The notes under the pieces: generated by a model
Database searches by the model: none
What the model was told of the DNA's origin: nothing
Seen by the model: only the letters and a program-made list of their open reading frames with translations
Origin: Mycolicibacterium flavescens
Lineage (GTDB): Bacteria > Actinomycetota > Actinomycetes > Mycobacteriales > Mycobacteriaceae
Reading direction: 5' to 3'
NCBI RefSeq assembly: GCF_001722335.1
Contig: NZ_MIHA01000007.1
Span: 62,001-126,000 of the forward strand
Length of the DNA stretch: 64,000 nucleotides
Shown: positions 57,451-64,000 of the stretch, piece by piece
Position numbering within the stretch: the first letter of the stretch is position 1
Layout: each line of letters starts with the position of its first letter
Program-made: the position numbers and the translations under genes

Positions 57451-58889
57451 GCCGGCGCCTCGGTCTCCGACAGGTCGGCGATGCGCGGCAGGCTCACCGT
57501 GAACGTGCAGCCATTCCCGGGCGCCGTGGTCACCCTGACGGTGCCGCCGTGCGCGTGCACCAGCGAGTCGACGATCGACAGCCCCAGCCCGGTGCCACCG
57601 CTGGCGCGGGTCCGTGACGAGTCGGCCCGGTAGAAACGCTCGAAGACCCGCTGCGCGTCCTCGGTGGTCATGCCGGGGCCTGCGTCGCACACCTCGAGCA
57701 CCGCGCGCCCGTCTGCGGTGCCGACGCGCACCGTCACCCCGGCGGTCTCGGGTGTGTGCTGCAACGCGTTGGCCATCAGGTTGCCCAGCACCTGACGCAG
57801 CCGGGCCTCGTCGCCGAGGACCTCCGGGGTGCCGGGCCCGTCGAGCACCTCCAGCGTGATGGCCCGCTTCGGCGCGATCGAACGCGCGTCGTGCACGGCG
57901 TCGGCGGCCAGGGTCAGCAGGTCGACGGGGCGGCGCTCCAACGGCCGCTGCGCGTCGAGGCGGGCCAGCAGCAGCAGGTCCTCGACCAGCAGACCCATCC
58001 GGCTCGACTCGCTCTCGATCCGGCTCATCAGCATCTCGATGTCACGGGCCGCGCCCTGGCGGTACAGCTCGGCGAAGCCGCGGATGGTCGTCAGCGGGGT
58101 GCGCAGCTCGTGGCTGGCGTCGGTGATGAACCGTCGCATCCGTTCCTCGGAGCGGCGTGCCGCCTCGGCCGAGGACTCCGATGCCGCCATCGCCGTCTGG
58201 ATCTGCGACAGCATCCCGTTGAGCGCCAACGAAAGTCGACCGACCTCGGTGCGCGGATCGCGCTGCGGCACCCGGCGGTCCAACTCGCCGGCGGCGATCG
58301 CGGCCGCCGTCCGCTCGACTTCGACGAGCGGGCGCAGGCTGCGGTGCACCACCGCGTAGCCGGCCACGCCGAGGACCAGCAGGACGGCGAGCCCGATCCC
58401 GACCTGCGCGTACGTCAGCTCCCGCACGGTCATCTGCACGTCGCTCAGATCGATCGCGACTGTCATCAGCTCGCCGCCGGGTCCGCGCACGGTCATCGCA
58501 CGCCACAGCACACCGGAGTCGTCGGCCGATCCGATGGTCACCGGGACGGGACCGACGTCGTTGTCGGCGGGCAGGTCGGGTTCGGCGTCGCGGTCGTTGA
58601 CGGCCATCCACGTGCGTCCGTCCGGGCCGACGCCGCGGACGTAGAAGTTCGACGGCGGACGCGTCGGGTTCGGCCCCTCGACCGGGCGGGCGGGCATGCC
58701 CTGCGGCGTCTGCGCCGCCCACCCGCGCGACGCGTCGAGCAGTTCCTGGTCGACGCGGTTGCTCAGGGTGTGCCGCAGAATCGAGGTGACCGCGATTCCC
58801 GAGGCCAGCAGCCCGCAGGCCACCAGCACGAGGGTGGCCGCCACCAGCGCCACGCGCAGCGGCACGCCGCGCCCACCCACGGTGCCCAT
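57438..58889 (-). CDS. phoR: Sensor histidine kinase PhoR
   Basis: A 483-residue two-component sensor. Helix 1 is at residues 11-37, an extracytoplasmic sensor of about 120 residues follows, then helix 2 (about 160-180) and HAMP ([20 protein letters not shown]). The phospho-accepting His lies in [13 protein letters not shown] (about residue 260). The ATP-binding domain has [14 protein letters not shown] and GGTGLGLS. The partner is phoP 30 bp upstream on the same strand. In M. tuberculosis PhoPR controls envelope lipids, ESX-1 secretion and acid response; the same role here is inferred. Confidence 0.95.
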   Translation of the reverse strand: MGTVGGRGVPLRVALVAATLVLVACGLLASGIAVTSILRHTLSNRVDQELLDASRGWAAQTPQGMPARPVEGPNPTRPPSNFYVRGVGPDGRTWMAVNDRDAEPDLPADNDVGPVPVTIGSADDSGVLWRAMTVRGPGGELMTVAIDLSDVQMTVRELTYAQVGIGLAVLLVLGVAGYAVVHRSLRPLVEVERTAAAIAAGELDRRVPQRDPRTEVGRLSLALNGMLSQIQTAMAASESSAEAARRSEERMRRFITDASHELRTPLTTIRGFAELYRQGAARDIEMLMSRIESESSRMGLLVEDLLLLARLDAQRPLERRPVDLLTLAADAVHDARSIAPKRAITLEVLDGPGTPEVLGDEARLRQVLGNLMANALQHTPETAGVTVRVGTADGRAVLEVCDAGPGMTTEDAQRVFERFYRADSSRTRASGGTGLGLSIVDSLVHAHGGTVRVTTAPGNGCTFTVSLPRIADLSETEAPAQVN

Positions 58890-58919
58890 CTGCCTATTGT
58901 GTGCCGCGCGGGCGCACAG

Positions 58920-59639
58920 TCATCGCGGCTCGCGCAACACGTAGCCGACGCCGCGCAGTGTGTGCAGCAGCCGCTTCTCGCCGGTGTCGATCTTGCGGCG
59001 CAGGTAGGACACGTAGGACTCGACGACATTGACGTCGCCGCCGAAGTCGTAGCGCCAGACGTGATCGAGGATCTTGGGCTTCGACAGCACGGTGCCGGCG
59101 TTGATGATGAAGTACCGCAGCAGCGTGAACTCGGTGGGCGACAACGAGACCGGCTGACCGGCCTTCCACACCTCGTGGGTGTCCTCGTCGAGTTCGATGT
59201 CGGCGAACGACAGCCGGGAGTTGCGGGGCTCCTCGACGCCGCGGCCGGTGCGGCGCAGGATCACCCGCAGCCGCGCGACCACTTCCTCGAGGCTGAAGGG
59301 TTTGGTGACGTAGTCGTCTCCGCCCAGCGTCAGGCCCGCGATCTTGTCCTGCAGGGAGTCGCGGGCGGTGAGGAACAGCGCGGGCGCGTCGATACCGTCG
59401 GCGCGCAGCCGGCGCAGCAGCCCGAAACCGTCCATGCCGGGCATCATCACGTCGAGGATCACCGCGTCGGGACGGACTTCACGGGCCTTGTCGAGCGCGG
59501 CCGGGCCGTTGGAGGCGGTGTGGACCTCGAAGCCCTGGAATTTGAGGCTGACGGCGAGAAGCTCGACGATGTTGGTTTCGTCGTCCACGACGAGGACCTT
59601 GGCCTCGGGGGTGTTCTCGGGTAACGCAGGCATCGCCAT
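58920..59639 (-). CDS. phoP: Response regulator PhoP (OmpR family)
   Basis: A 239-residue regulator. The receiver domain has the acidic pair at 19-20, the phosphoacceptor Asp63 in AVILDVMMPG, Thr in FLTARD and Lys in YVTKPFS. The winged-helix DNA-binding domain ends in VESYVSYLRRKID and RGVGYVLREPR. The ATG at 59639 is first of two (ATGGCGATG). The PhoP box at 59684-59701 lies upstream, so it is probably autoregulated. Corresponds to Rv0757. Confidence 0.97.
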   Translation of the reverse strand: MAMPALPENTPEAKVLVVDDETNIVELLAVSLKFQGFEVHTASNGPAALDKAREVRPDAVILDVMMPGMDGFGLLRRLRADGIDAPALFLTARDSLQDKIAGLTLGGDDYVTKPFSLEEVVARLRVILRRTGRGVEEPRNSRLSFADIELDEDTHEVWKAGQPVSLSPTEFTLLRYFIINAGTVLSKPKILDHVWRYDFGGDVNVVESYVSYLRRKIDTGEKRLLHTLRGVGYVLREPR

Positions 59640-59683
59640 TCCCCTACTGTCTGCCGCCAGGCTTGTAATGATGCTGCATAGTC

Positions 59684-59701
59684 GCTGTCAAGTTCCTGTG
59701 A
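59684..59701 (-). promoter_or_regulatory. PhoP box
   Basis: On the minus strand, TCACAGG-AACT-TGACAGC is a tandem of two 7-mers separated by 4 bp, close to the known PhoP site (two direct TCACAGC-like repeats, 4-bp spacer). It is 45 bp before the phoP ATG and 33 bp before the divergent ATG at 59734, so it may serve both genes. Confidence 0.75.
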
Positions 59702-59721
59702 GTTTGGCCTTGTGCGATCCA

Positions 59722-59727
59722 TAGACT
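59722..59727 (+). promoter_or_regulatory. -10 of a probable leaderless transcript (decapeptide-repeat gene)
   Basis: TAGACT fits TAnnnT and is followed by six bases and the ATG at 59734, the same geometry as for the DyP and TetR genes in this window. No other ribosome binding site is apparent. Confidence 0.5.
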
Positions 59728-59733
59728 GAGGCG

Positions 59734-60555
59734 ATGAACCTCGGCAAAGCCCTGACCGACATCGCGACCGCCCCGGCCCGCGCCGCGCTGGCGGTCGCCG
59801 ACGTAGGGCTGGCGATGGCCACCGGTGCGGTGGGGATGGCGCAGCGGACGCTGGGCGAGACGACGGCCGCCGAGGGCGCCGGGTCGGCATCTTTCGCCAA
59901 CATGCTGGGGCTCAACGACGCGGTCGAGCGGGCGAACCGGCTGGCCCGTCTGATGGACGACGACGCGCCGCTCGGGCGGGCGCTGGCGCCCAACGGCCCG
60001 CTGGACCGACTGCTGCGGCCGGGTGGGCTGATCGACCAGCTGACCACCGAGGGTGGCCTGCTGGACCGGATGACCGCGGAGAACGGTGCGGTCGCGCGGG
60101 CGGTGGCCCCCGGTGGGCTGATGGACCAGGTGATGGCCGAGGGCGGGCTGGTCGACCGGATGACCACCGAGGACGGCGCGCTGTCGCGGGTGATCGCGCC
60201 GGGCGGGCTGGCCGATCAGCTGCTGGCCAACGACGGCCTGATCGAGCGGGTGCTGCGCGAGGACGGGGTGGCCGACCGGTTGCTCGCCGAAGGTGGACTG
60301 CTCGACACGTTGACCGACCCGGACGGGCCGCTGCTCAAGCTCGCCGACGTGGCCGACACGCTGAACCGGCTGGCGCCCGGGCTGGAGGCGCTGGCGCCGA
60401 CGATCGACGCGCTGCACGAGGCGGTGGTGACGCTCAGCCAGGTGGTCAACCCGTTGAGCAACATCGCCGACCGGATTCCGCTTCCGGGCCGGCGGCCGCG
60501 CGCCCGGTCGTCGCGCAGCGTGACGTCGCAGCGGATCATCGACGTCGAAGAGTGA
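59734..60555 (+). CDS. Decapeptide-repeat protein of unknown function beside phoP
   Basis: A 273-residue protein with no recognised domain. Residues about 88-206 are twelve tandem 10-residue units of the form G-[LAV]-x-D-[RQ]-[LMV]-x-x-[EP]-[GDN], arranged as three 30-residue super-repeats. The N-terminus is Ala-rich and hydrophobic without a clear signal peptide. The C-terminus is basic (PGRRPRARSSRS) and ends IIDVEE. Position matches Rv0756c, also uncharacterised. It is divergent from phoP and shares the PhoP-box region, so PhoP control is plausible. Confidence 0.75.
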   Translation: MNLGKALTDIATAPARAALAVADVGLAMATGAVGMAQRTLGETTAAEGAGSASFANMLGLNDAVERANRLARLMDDDAPLGRALAPNGPLDRLLRPGGLIDQLTTEGGLLDRMTAENGAVARAVAPGGLMDQVMAEGGLVDRMTTEDGALSRVIAPGGLADQLLANDGLIERVLREDGVADRLLAEGGLLDTLTDPDGPLLKLADVADTLNRLAPGLEALAPTIDALHEAVVTLSQVVNPLSNIADRIPLPGRRPRARSSRSVTSQRIIDVEE

Positions 60556-60556
60556 C

Positions 60557-60877
60557 TCAGGCCTCGAGGGCGGCGACCTCGTCGGCGACGCTCTCGGGCG
60601 GCGGCGGCTGATCTTCGGGTTGCCAGCGCTGCAGCAGCAGCACGGTGGCGCCGCGCAGCATCCGGACGTAGTCGTTGACGTCGGACTGCTTGTAGGACTC
60701 GAGCCGGCTCGCGATGTCGGGCACGAGCGGTTTGAGCGCGGCGGCGATGCTCATGCCGAACCCGCCCCCGGTGCTCGCGCTCTTGTCGAGCAGCGTGAGC
60801 AGTTGTTCGACCTCGGGGCGCGCCAGGCCGGGATAGACGTGCGGGAAATCGTTGAGCAGATCGTCCTTGACAGTCAC
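60557..60877 (-). CDS. Small conserved hypothetical protein
   Basis: About 106 residues from GTG 60877. The open frame extends to 61003, but that part is the antisense of tRNA-Thr and must be excluded. The protein is helical and charged, with LLDKSASTGGGFGMSIAAALKPLVPDIASRL, and no known motif or signal peptide. It ends 1 bp from the convergent decapeptide-repeat gene. Confidence 0.6.
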   Translation of the reverse strand: MTVKDDLLNDFPHVYPGLARPEVEQLLTLLDKSASTGGGFGMSIAAALKPLVPDIASRLESYKQSDVNDYVRMLRGATVLLLQRWQPEDQPPPPESVADEVAALEA

Positions 60878-60927
60878 GGGCAGCGGAGTTCCCCGGACCG
60901 CCGACCGGATAAACTCGGAGCCCGCAG

Positions 60928-61002
60928 GCCTCCTTAGCTCAGTGGTAGAGCACCCGCCTTGTAAGCGGGAGCGCGTCGGTTCGATCCCGACAGGGGGCTC
61001 CA
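60928..61002 (+). tRNA. tRNA-Thr (anticodon UGU)
   Basis: A complete cloverleaf: acceptor GCCTCCT pairs with AGGGGGC (one G-U), the D-loop contains AGCTCAGTGGTAGAGC, and the anticodon stem CCCGC/GCGGG encloses the loop CTTGTAA with anticodon TGT. The T-arm reads GTCGGTTCGATCCCGAC. The 3' CCA (61000-61002) is encoded. It reads ACA and, by wobble, ACG threonine codons. No integrase or duplicated att-like end is next to it. Confidence 0.97.
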
Positions 61003-61044
61003 CCGTAGGCGCGGACTACGCGGCTGGTTGCCGGCGTCCATTCG

Positions 61045-61050
61045 TAGGGT
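61045..61050 (+). promoter_or_regulatory. Candidate -10 of the rsbQ-rsbP promoter
   Basis: TAGGGT fits the mycobacterial -10 consensus and lies between the tRNA and the rsbQ-like gene; transcription would start near 61057. No good -35 is visible. Confidence 0.35.
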
Positions 61051-61134
61051 CGGGCACATGCGACAGTGCGGCCCTTCTACGACGGGCCGACGATCGGCGT
61101 CGTGCACCATGTCGGCAGCGGCGCACGGACCGAG

Positions 61135-61953
61135 ATGCCTAAGCTGCTGATCGTGAGTGCTTGGACTCGGAACAACATCAAGATTGTTGGCCGTGCCGAG
61201 GGCCCGCTCCTGTTGCTGGCCCACGGGTTCGGATGCGACCAGAACCTGTGGCGCCTGGTCGTCGACCGGCTGGAATCCGACTTCCGCATCGTGCTGTTCG
61301 ATCACGTCGGTTCCGGGGCCTCGGACCCGCAGGCCTGGGACGGGGCGAAGTACGCGTCGCTCGACGGGTACGCCGACGACATCGTCGACCTCGTGCGCGA
61401 ACTCGACCTGCGCGACGTGATCCTGGTCGGGCACTCGGTGGCGTCGATGATCGGCGCGCTCGCGGTGATCAAAGAGCCGTCCCGGTTCGCGAAGCTGGTG
61501 ATGCTCACCCCGTCACCGCGCTATATCGACGACGACGGCTACCGCGGCGGGTTCTCCCGCGCGGACATCGACGAACTACTGGACTCGATGGACCTCAACT
61601 ACCTCGGCTGGTCGCACGCGATGGCACCGGTGATCATGGGCCATCCGGAGCGCCCCGAACTGAGCGAGGAACTGGAGGCCTCGTTCTGCCGCACCGATCC
61701 CGACCGCGCCCGCTCGTTCGCCAGGACCACGTTCCTGTCCGACAACCGCGCCGACCTTCCGAAGATCGGTGTGCCGACCCTCGTCATCGAATGCACCGAG
61801 GACGCGATCGCACCCCGTGACGTCGGCCGTTACGTGCACGAGCACGTGCCCGACAGCCGACTGGTCACCCTCGACGCCACCGGACACTGCCCGCACGTCA
61901 GCGATCCCGAAATCACCGCCGACGCGATCGCGGAGTTCGCCACAGCGGTATGA
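61135..61953 (+). CDS. rsbQ: RsbQ-like alpha/beta hydrolase (energy-stress signalling)
   Basis: A 272-residue alpha/beta hydrolase strongly resembling B. subtilis RsbQ: HGFGCDQNLW, FDHVGSGASD, LDGYADDIVDLV, VGHSVASMIGAL (nucleophile Ser about residue 101), LTPSPRYIDDDGYRGGF, FCRTDPDRARSFAR and the C-terminal ATGHCPHVSDPE (His). RsbQ supplies or makes a small hydrophobic signal needed by its partner phosphatase RsbP. Start ATG 61135 preferred; GTG 61066 or 61153 are possible. The stop overlaps the phosphatase start (ATGA), which supports the pairing. Confidence 0.9.
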   Translation: MPKLLIVSAWTRNNIKIVGRAEGPLLLLAHGFGCDQNLWRLVVDRLESDFRIVLFDHVGSGASDPQAWDGAKYASLDGYADDIVDLVRELDLRDVILVGHSVASMIGALAVIKEPSRFAKLVMLTPSPRYIDDDGYRGGFSRADIDELLDSMDLNYLGWSHAMAPVIMGHPERPELSEELEASFCRTDPDRARSFARTTFLSDNRADLPKIGVPTLVIECTEDAIAPRDVGRYVHEHVPDSRLVTLDATGHCPHVSDPEITADAIAEFATAV

Positions 61954-63098
61954 CCGACGTCGAGGACCACTGGGAGAACGCGCCGTGCGGTCACCTGATC
62001 GCCGAGCCCAACGGTCGCATCCTGCGGTCCAACGCGACGCTGAGCCGGTGGCTCGGCTACGACCCGGATGCGTTGCGCGGCAAGATGATCACCGATCTCC
62101 TCACCGTCGGCGGGCGCATCCACTTCGACACTCACTTCCGGGCACTGCTGCGGATGAACGGCAAACTCGACGGGGTCACGGTCGACCTGACCGCCGCCGA
62201 CGGCCGCCGGCTGCCGATCATCCTGACCGCCAACCTCAAAATCGGCGCCGACGGGCAGCCCGAACTGTTGCGTATCACCGCGGTCGACGCCGGCGACCGG
62301 CGGGCCTACGAGCGAGAGTTGTTGGCGCAGCGGCAGAATGCCGAGACTGAACGCAGCCGCGTGCAGGCCTTCGCCGAAACCCTGCGCCGCTCACTGCTTC
62401 CCCCGCACCTTTCTCCCCCGCCCGGCCTGGACGCCGCCGCGTACTACCACACCGCCTCCGACGACGACGTGGGCGGCGACTTCTACGACCTGTTCCCGCT
62501 GACGCGTTCGACGTGGGGATTCTTTCTCGGCGACGTCGCGGGCAAGGGCGTCGACGCGGCCGTCGTCGCCGGGCTGACGCGCTATGTGCTGCGCTCGGCC
62601 GCAGTGGCCGATCACGATCCGGTCAAAGTGCTGGAGGTGCTCAACTCGGTGCTGATGCAGGAGCAGAACATCCGCGCCAACCGGTTGTGCACCGTGATCG
62701 ACGGACACGTCACCCCCAGCGGTGACGGCTTCGACGTCGAGTTGGCCAGCGGCGGGCACCCGCCGCCGCTGCTGATCGTGTCCGACGGTGCGGCCTATTA
62801 CGCCGACACCGTCGGCGGGCAGGCGGTCGGCGTGAATCACAACCCGCGCTTCGTCTCTCACCGTTTCCACCTGTCGCCCGGCGACACCCTGGTGCTCTAC
62901 ACCGACGGGCTGACCGAGGCCGGCACCGGTGTGGGGCGGCGCCGCTACGACGACGAGGGCGCCCTGCTGCGGTTCGTGCGATCGCATGCGCCGGCCACCG
63001 CTGAGCAGATCGTCGACGCCATGTGCGAGCTGTTGACCAGTTTCGGCCGCGGTCTCAGAGACGATGCCGCCGTCATCGCGCTGGGAGTTCCGCGCTGA
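61950..63098 (+). CDS. rsbP: RsbP-like PAS-PP2C serine phosphatase
   Basis: A 382-residue protein with an N-terminal PAS domain (about residues 8-115; NGRILRSNATLSRWLGYDPDALRGK), a coiled-coil linker (about 118-145) and a C-terminal SpoIIE/PP2C phosphatase (about 150-382). Metal-binding Asp are in DDDVGGDFYDL, FLGDVAGKGVDAAV and LRDDAAVIAL. It has the same layout as RsbP, which dephosphorylates an anti-anti-sigma factor under energy stress. The 4-nt overlap with rsbQ indicates a functional pair. Its target in this organism (a SigF-type partner switch) is inferred and not in the window. Confidence 0.9.
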   Translation: MTDVEDHWENAPCGHLIAEPNGRILRSNATLSRWLGYDPDALRGKMITDLLTVGGRIHFDTHFRALLRMNGKLDGVTVDLTAADGRRLPIILTANLKIGADGQPELLRITAVDAGDRRAYERELLAQRQNAETERSRVQAFAETLRRSLLPPHLSPPPGLDAAAYYHTASDDDVGGDFYDLFPLTRSTWGFFLGDVAGKGVDAAVVAGLTRYVLRSAAVADHDPVKVLEVLNSVLMQEQNIRANRLCTVIDGHVTPSGDGFDVELASGGHPPPLLIVSDGAAYYADTVGGQAVGVNHNPRFVSHRFHLSPGDTLVLYTDGLTEAGTGVGRRRYDDEGALLRFVRSHAPATAEQIVDAMCELLTSFGRGLRDDAAVIALGVPR

Positions 63099-63110
63099 CC
63101 CGGGGCGGGT

Positions 63111-63998
63111 TCAGCCCAGGTTCGCGGTCAGATATCCGGCCGATTCGCCGTACCACGCCAGTTCGTCGTCGGGGTAGTCGAATCCGTGCGCGGCGTAGGC
63201 GTTTTTCGCCGGTAGCACGCTCACCCGCCACCCGCACCCCGTCAGGTATTCGGCGGGCGCGTTCCTTTCGCCCATGTAGAAGAGCGCGCCCAGGTCGAGG
63301 TCCGAGCCGGTGCGACGCGACCGCTCGGTGAGCCGCTCGGCCCAGTCCGCCGGCAGGCTCTGCAGATCCATCTGTTCGGTGGCGATGCGACTGCCGCTCG
63401 CCGACCGCGCGGTGACGCAGCCGAAGAGGCGGTCCTGCGCCTCTCCCGGTAGGTAGATCAGCAATCCCTCGGCGATCCAGGCGGTCGGGCGTCCGGCGTC
63501 GTGTCCAGCGGCGGCCAGGGCAGCGACCCAGTCGTCGCGCAGATCGATGCCGATCGCCCGGTGCGCGCACGGGCACTCGGCCCCCAATGTCGCCATCTGC
63601 CGGGCCTTGAACTCGAGCACATCTGGTTGGTCGATCTCGTAGACCACCGTGCCCGACGGCCACGGCAACCGGTAGGCACGGGTGTCCAGGCCCGAGGCCA
63701 GGATCACCGCCTGCCGGATGCCGGACGCCGCGGCCTCGACGAGGAAGTCGTCGAAGAACCGGGTCCGCACGGCCACCTGCTCGTTCATCGTCCGCCGGGT
63801 GGCCGGGTCGGCGCGATCGTCGTCGAGCATCGCGACCAGGTTCTCGATGCCGACCGCACGGACCAGCGACTCGGCCCATGGATCGTCGAGCAGCGGTTGC
63901 GGGCCGCGGGACGCCAGCGCGCGTGACGTGGCGACCGCGGTGGCGGTGGCCCCGACGCTCGACGCCAGATCCCACGTGTCGTTGTCGGTGCGGGTCAT
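63111..63998 (-). CDS. SAM-dependent methyltransferase, LCM/TIGR00027 family
   Basis: A 295-residue protein of the mycobacterial leucine-carboxyl-methyltransferase-like family. It begins MTRTDNDTWDLASSVGATA with the conserved RALASR and LLDDPWAE, then the SAM-binding VILASGLDTRAYRLPWP and YEIDQPDVLEFK, and WIAEGLLIYLP. Many paralogs occur in mycobacteria; only the SAM-binding fold is certain and the acceptor is unknown. It is complete in the window (ATG 63998) and convergent with rsbP, 12 bp apart. Confidence 0.9.
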   Translation of the reverse strand: MTRTDNDTWDLASSVGATATAVATSRALASRGPQPLLDDPWAESLVRAVGIENLVAMLDDDRADPATRRTMNEQVAVRTRFFDDFLVEAAASGIRQAVILASGLDTRAYRLPWPSGTVVYEIDQPDVLEFKARQMATLGAECPCAHRAIGIDLRDDWVAALAAAGHDAGRPTAWIAEGLLIYLPGEAQDRLFGCVTARSASGSRIATEQMDLQSLPADWAERLTERSRRTGSDLDLGALFYMGERNAPAEYLTGCGWRVSVLPAKNAYAAHGFDYPDDELAWYGESAGYLTANLG

Positions 63999-64000
63999 CG

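Noticed and set aside
60878..61003. N-terminal extension of the small hypothetical gene (PVGIEPTRSRL-type peptide)
   Set aside because: This peptide is the translation of the strand opposite tRNA-Thr, a well-known annotation artefact. The gene start was moved to GTG 60877.
60928..61134. tRNA-Thr as an integration site for an island containing rsbQ-rsbP
   Set aside because: No integrase gene and no duplicated tRNA 3' end are visible in the window, and the genes downstream have ordinary composition.

Overview
The window is high-GC actinobacterial DNA. Gene content and order match the Mycobacterium tuberculosis stretch from about Rv0804 down to Rv0756c, read in reverse. This is a recollection of gene order, not a search. 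Many accessory genes have no counterpart in that stretch. DUF429, EspA/EspE-like, DUF5642, CYP123/CYP51/CYP126 and mycobacterial PhoPR genes together point to a mycobacterium, most likely a rapid-growing Mycolicibacterium. Genes are dense, with GTG starts, ATGA/GTGA stop-start overlaps and several probable leaderless promoters (TAnnnT 6 nt before the start codon).

Layout. 1-7307 (minus): pepC (M18 aminopeptidase), glyoxalase, Na+/H+-type antiporter, purL, membrane alpha/beta hydrolase and a CPBP protease cut by the window edge. 7357-9179 (plus): DyP peroxidase and encapsulin. 9188-10150: a lone membrane gene between 59-bp inverted repeats. 10158-14945: purQ, purS, exported and metabolic genes. 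14971-16573: glutathione-peroxidase-like enzyme and a TetR/DoxX divergon. 16532-30372: oligopeptidase B, purC, CYP126, purB, permease/TetR, esterase and purD, so purL, purQ, purS, purC, purB and purD all lie on the minus strand in 30 kb. 30441-37990: an accessory block with a CYP125-like P450 and its TetR, an EspA/EspE-like protein, a lipoprotein, a nitrilase, an epimerase, a LOG protein and an unknown. 37980-49015: two divergent oxidative operons around a TetR (aldehyde dehydrogenase/SDR/dehydrogenase to the left; CYP123-SDR-CYP51-ferredoxin-NTF2-like-ADH-KSI-like-SDR to the right).

49012-56205 (minus) is the most unusual segment: a polytopic GT39-type glycosyltransferase, a membrane GT2 and a 1380-residue secreted protein (Calx-beta, PQQ-type sugar dehydrogenase, two nearly identical lectin domains) in one tight operon, behind an 840-bp non-coding stretch. 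57046-60877 holds a HIT protein, phoR and phoP, with a PhoP box between phoP and a divergent gene for a decapeptide-repeat protein. 60928-61002 is tRNA-Thr(UGU). 61135-63098 is an RsbQ-RsbP energy-stress pair, followed by a methyltransferase.

No insertion sequence, prophage, CRISPR array or rRNA was seen. Mobile-like sequence is limited to small palindromic intergenic repeats.
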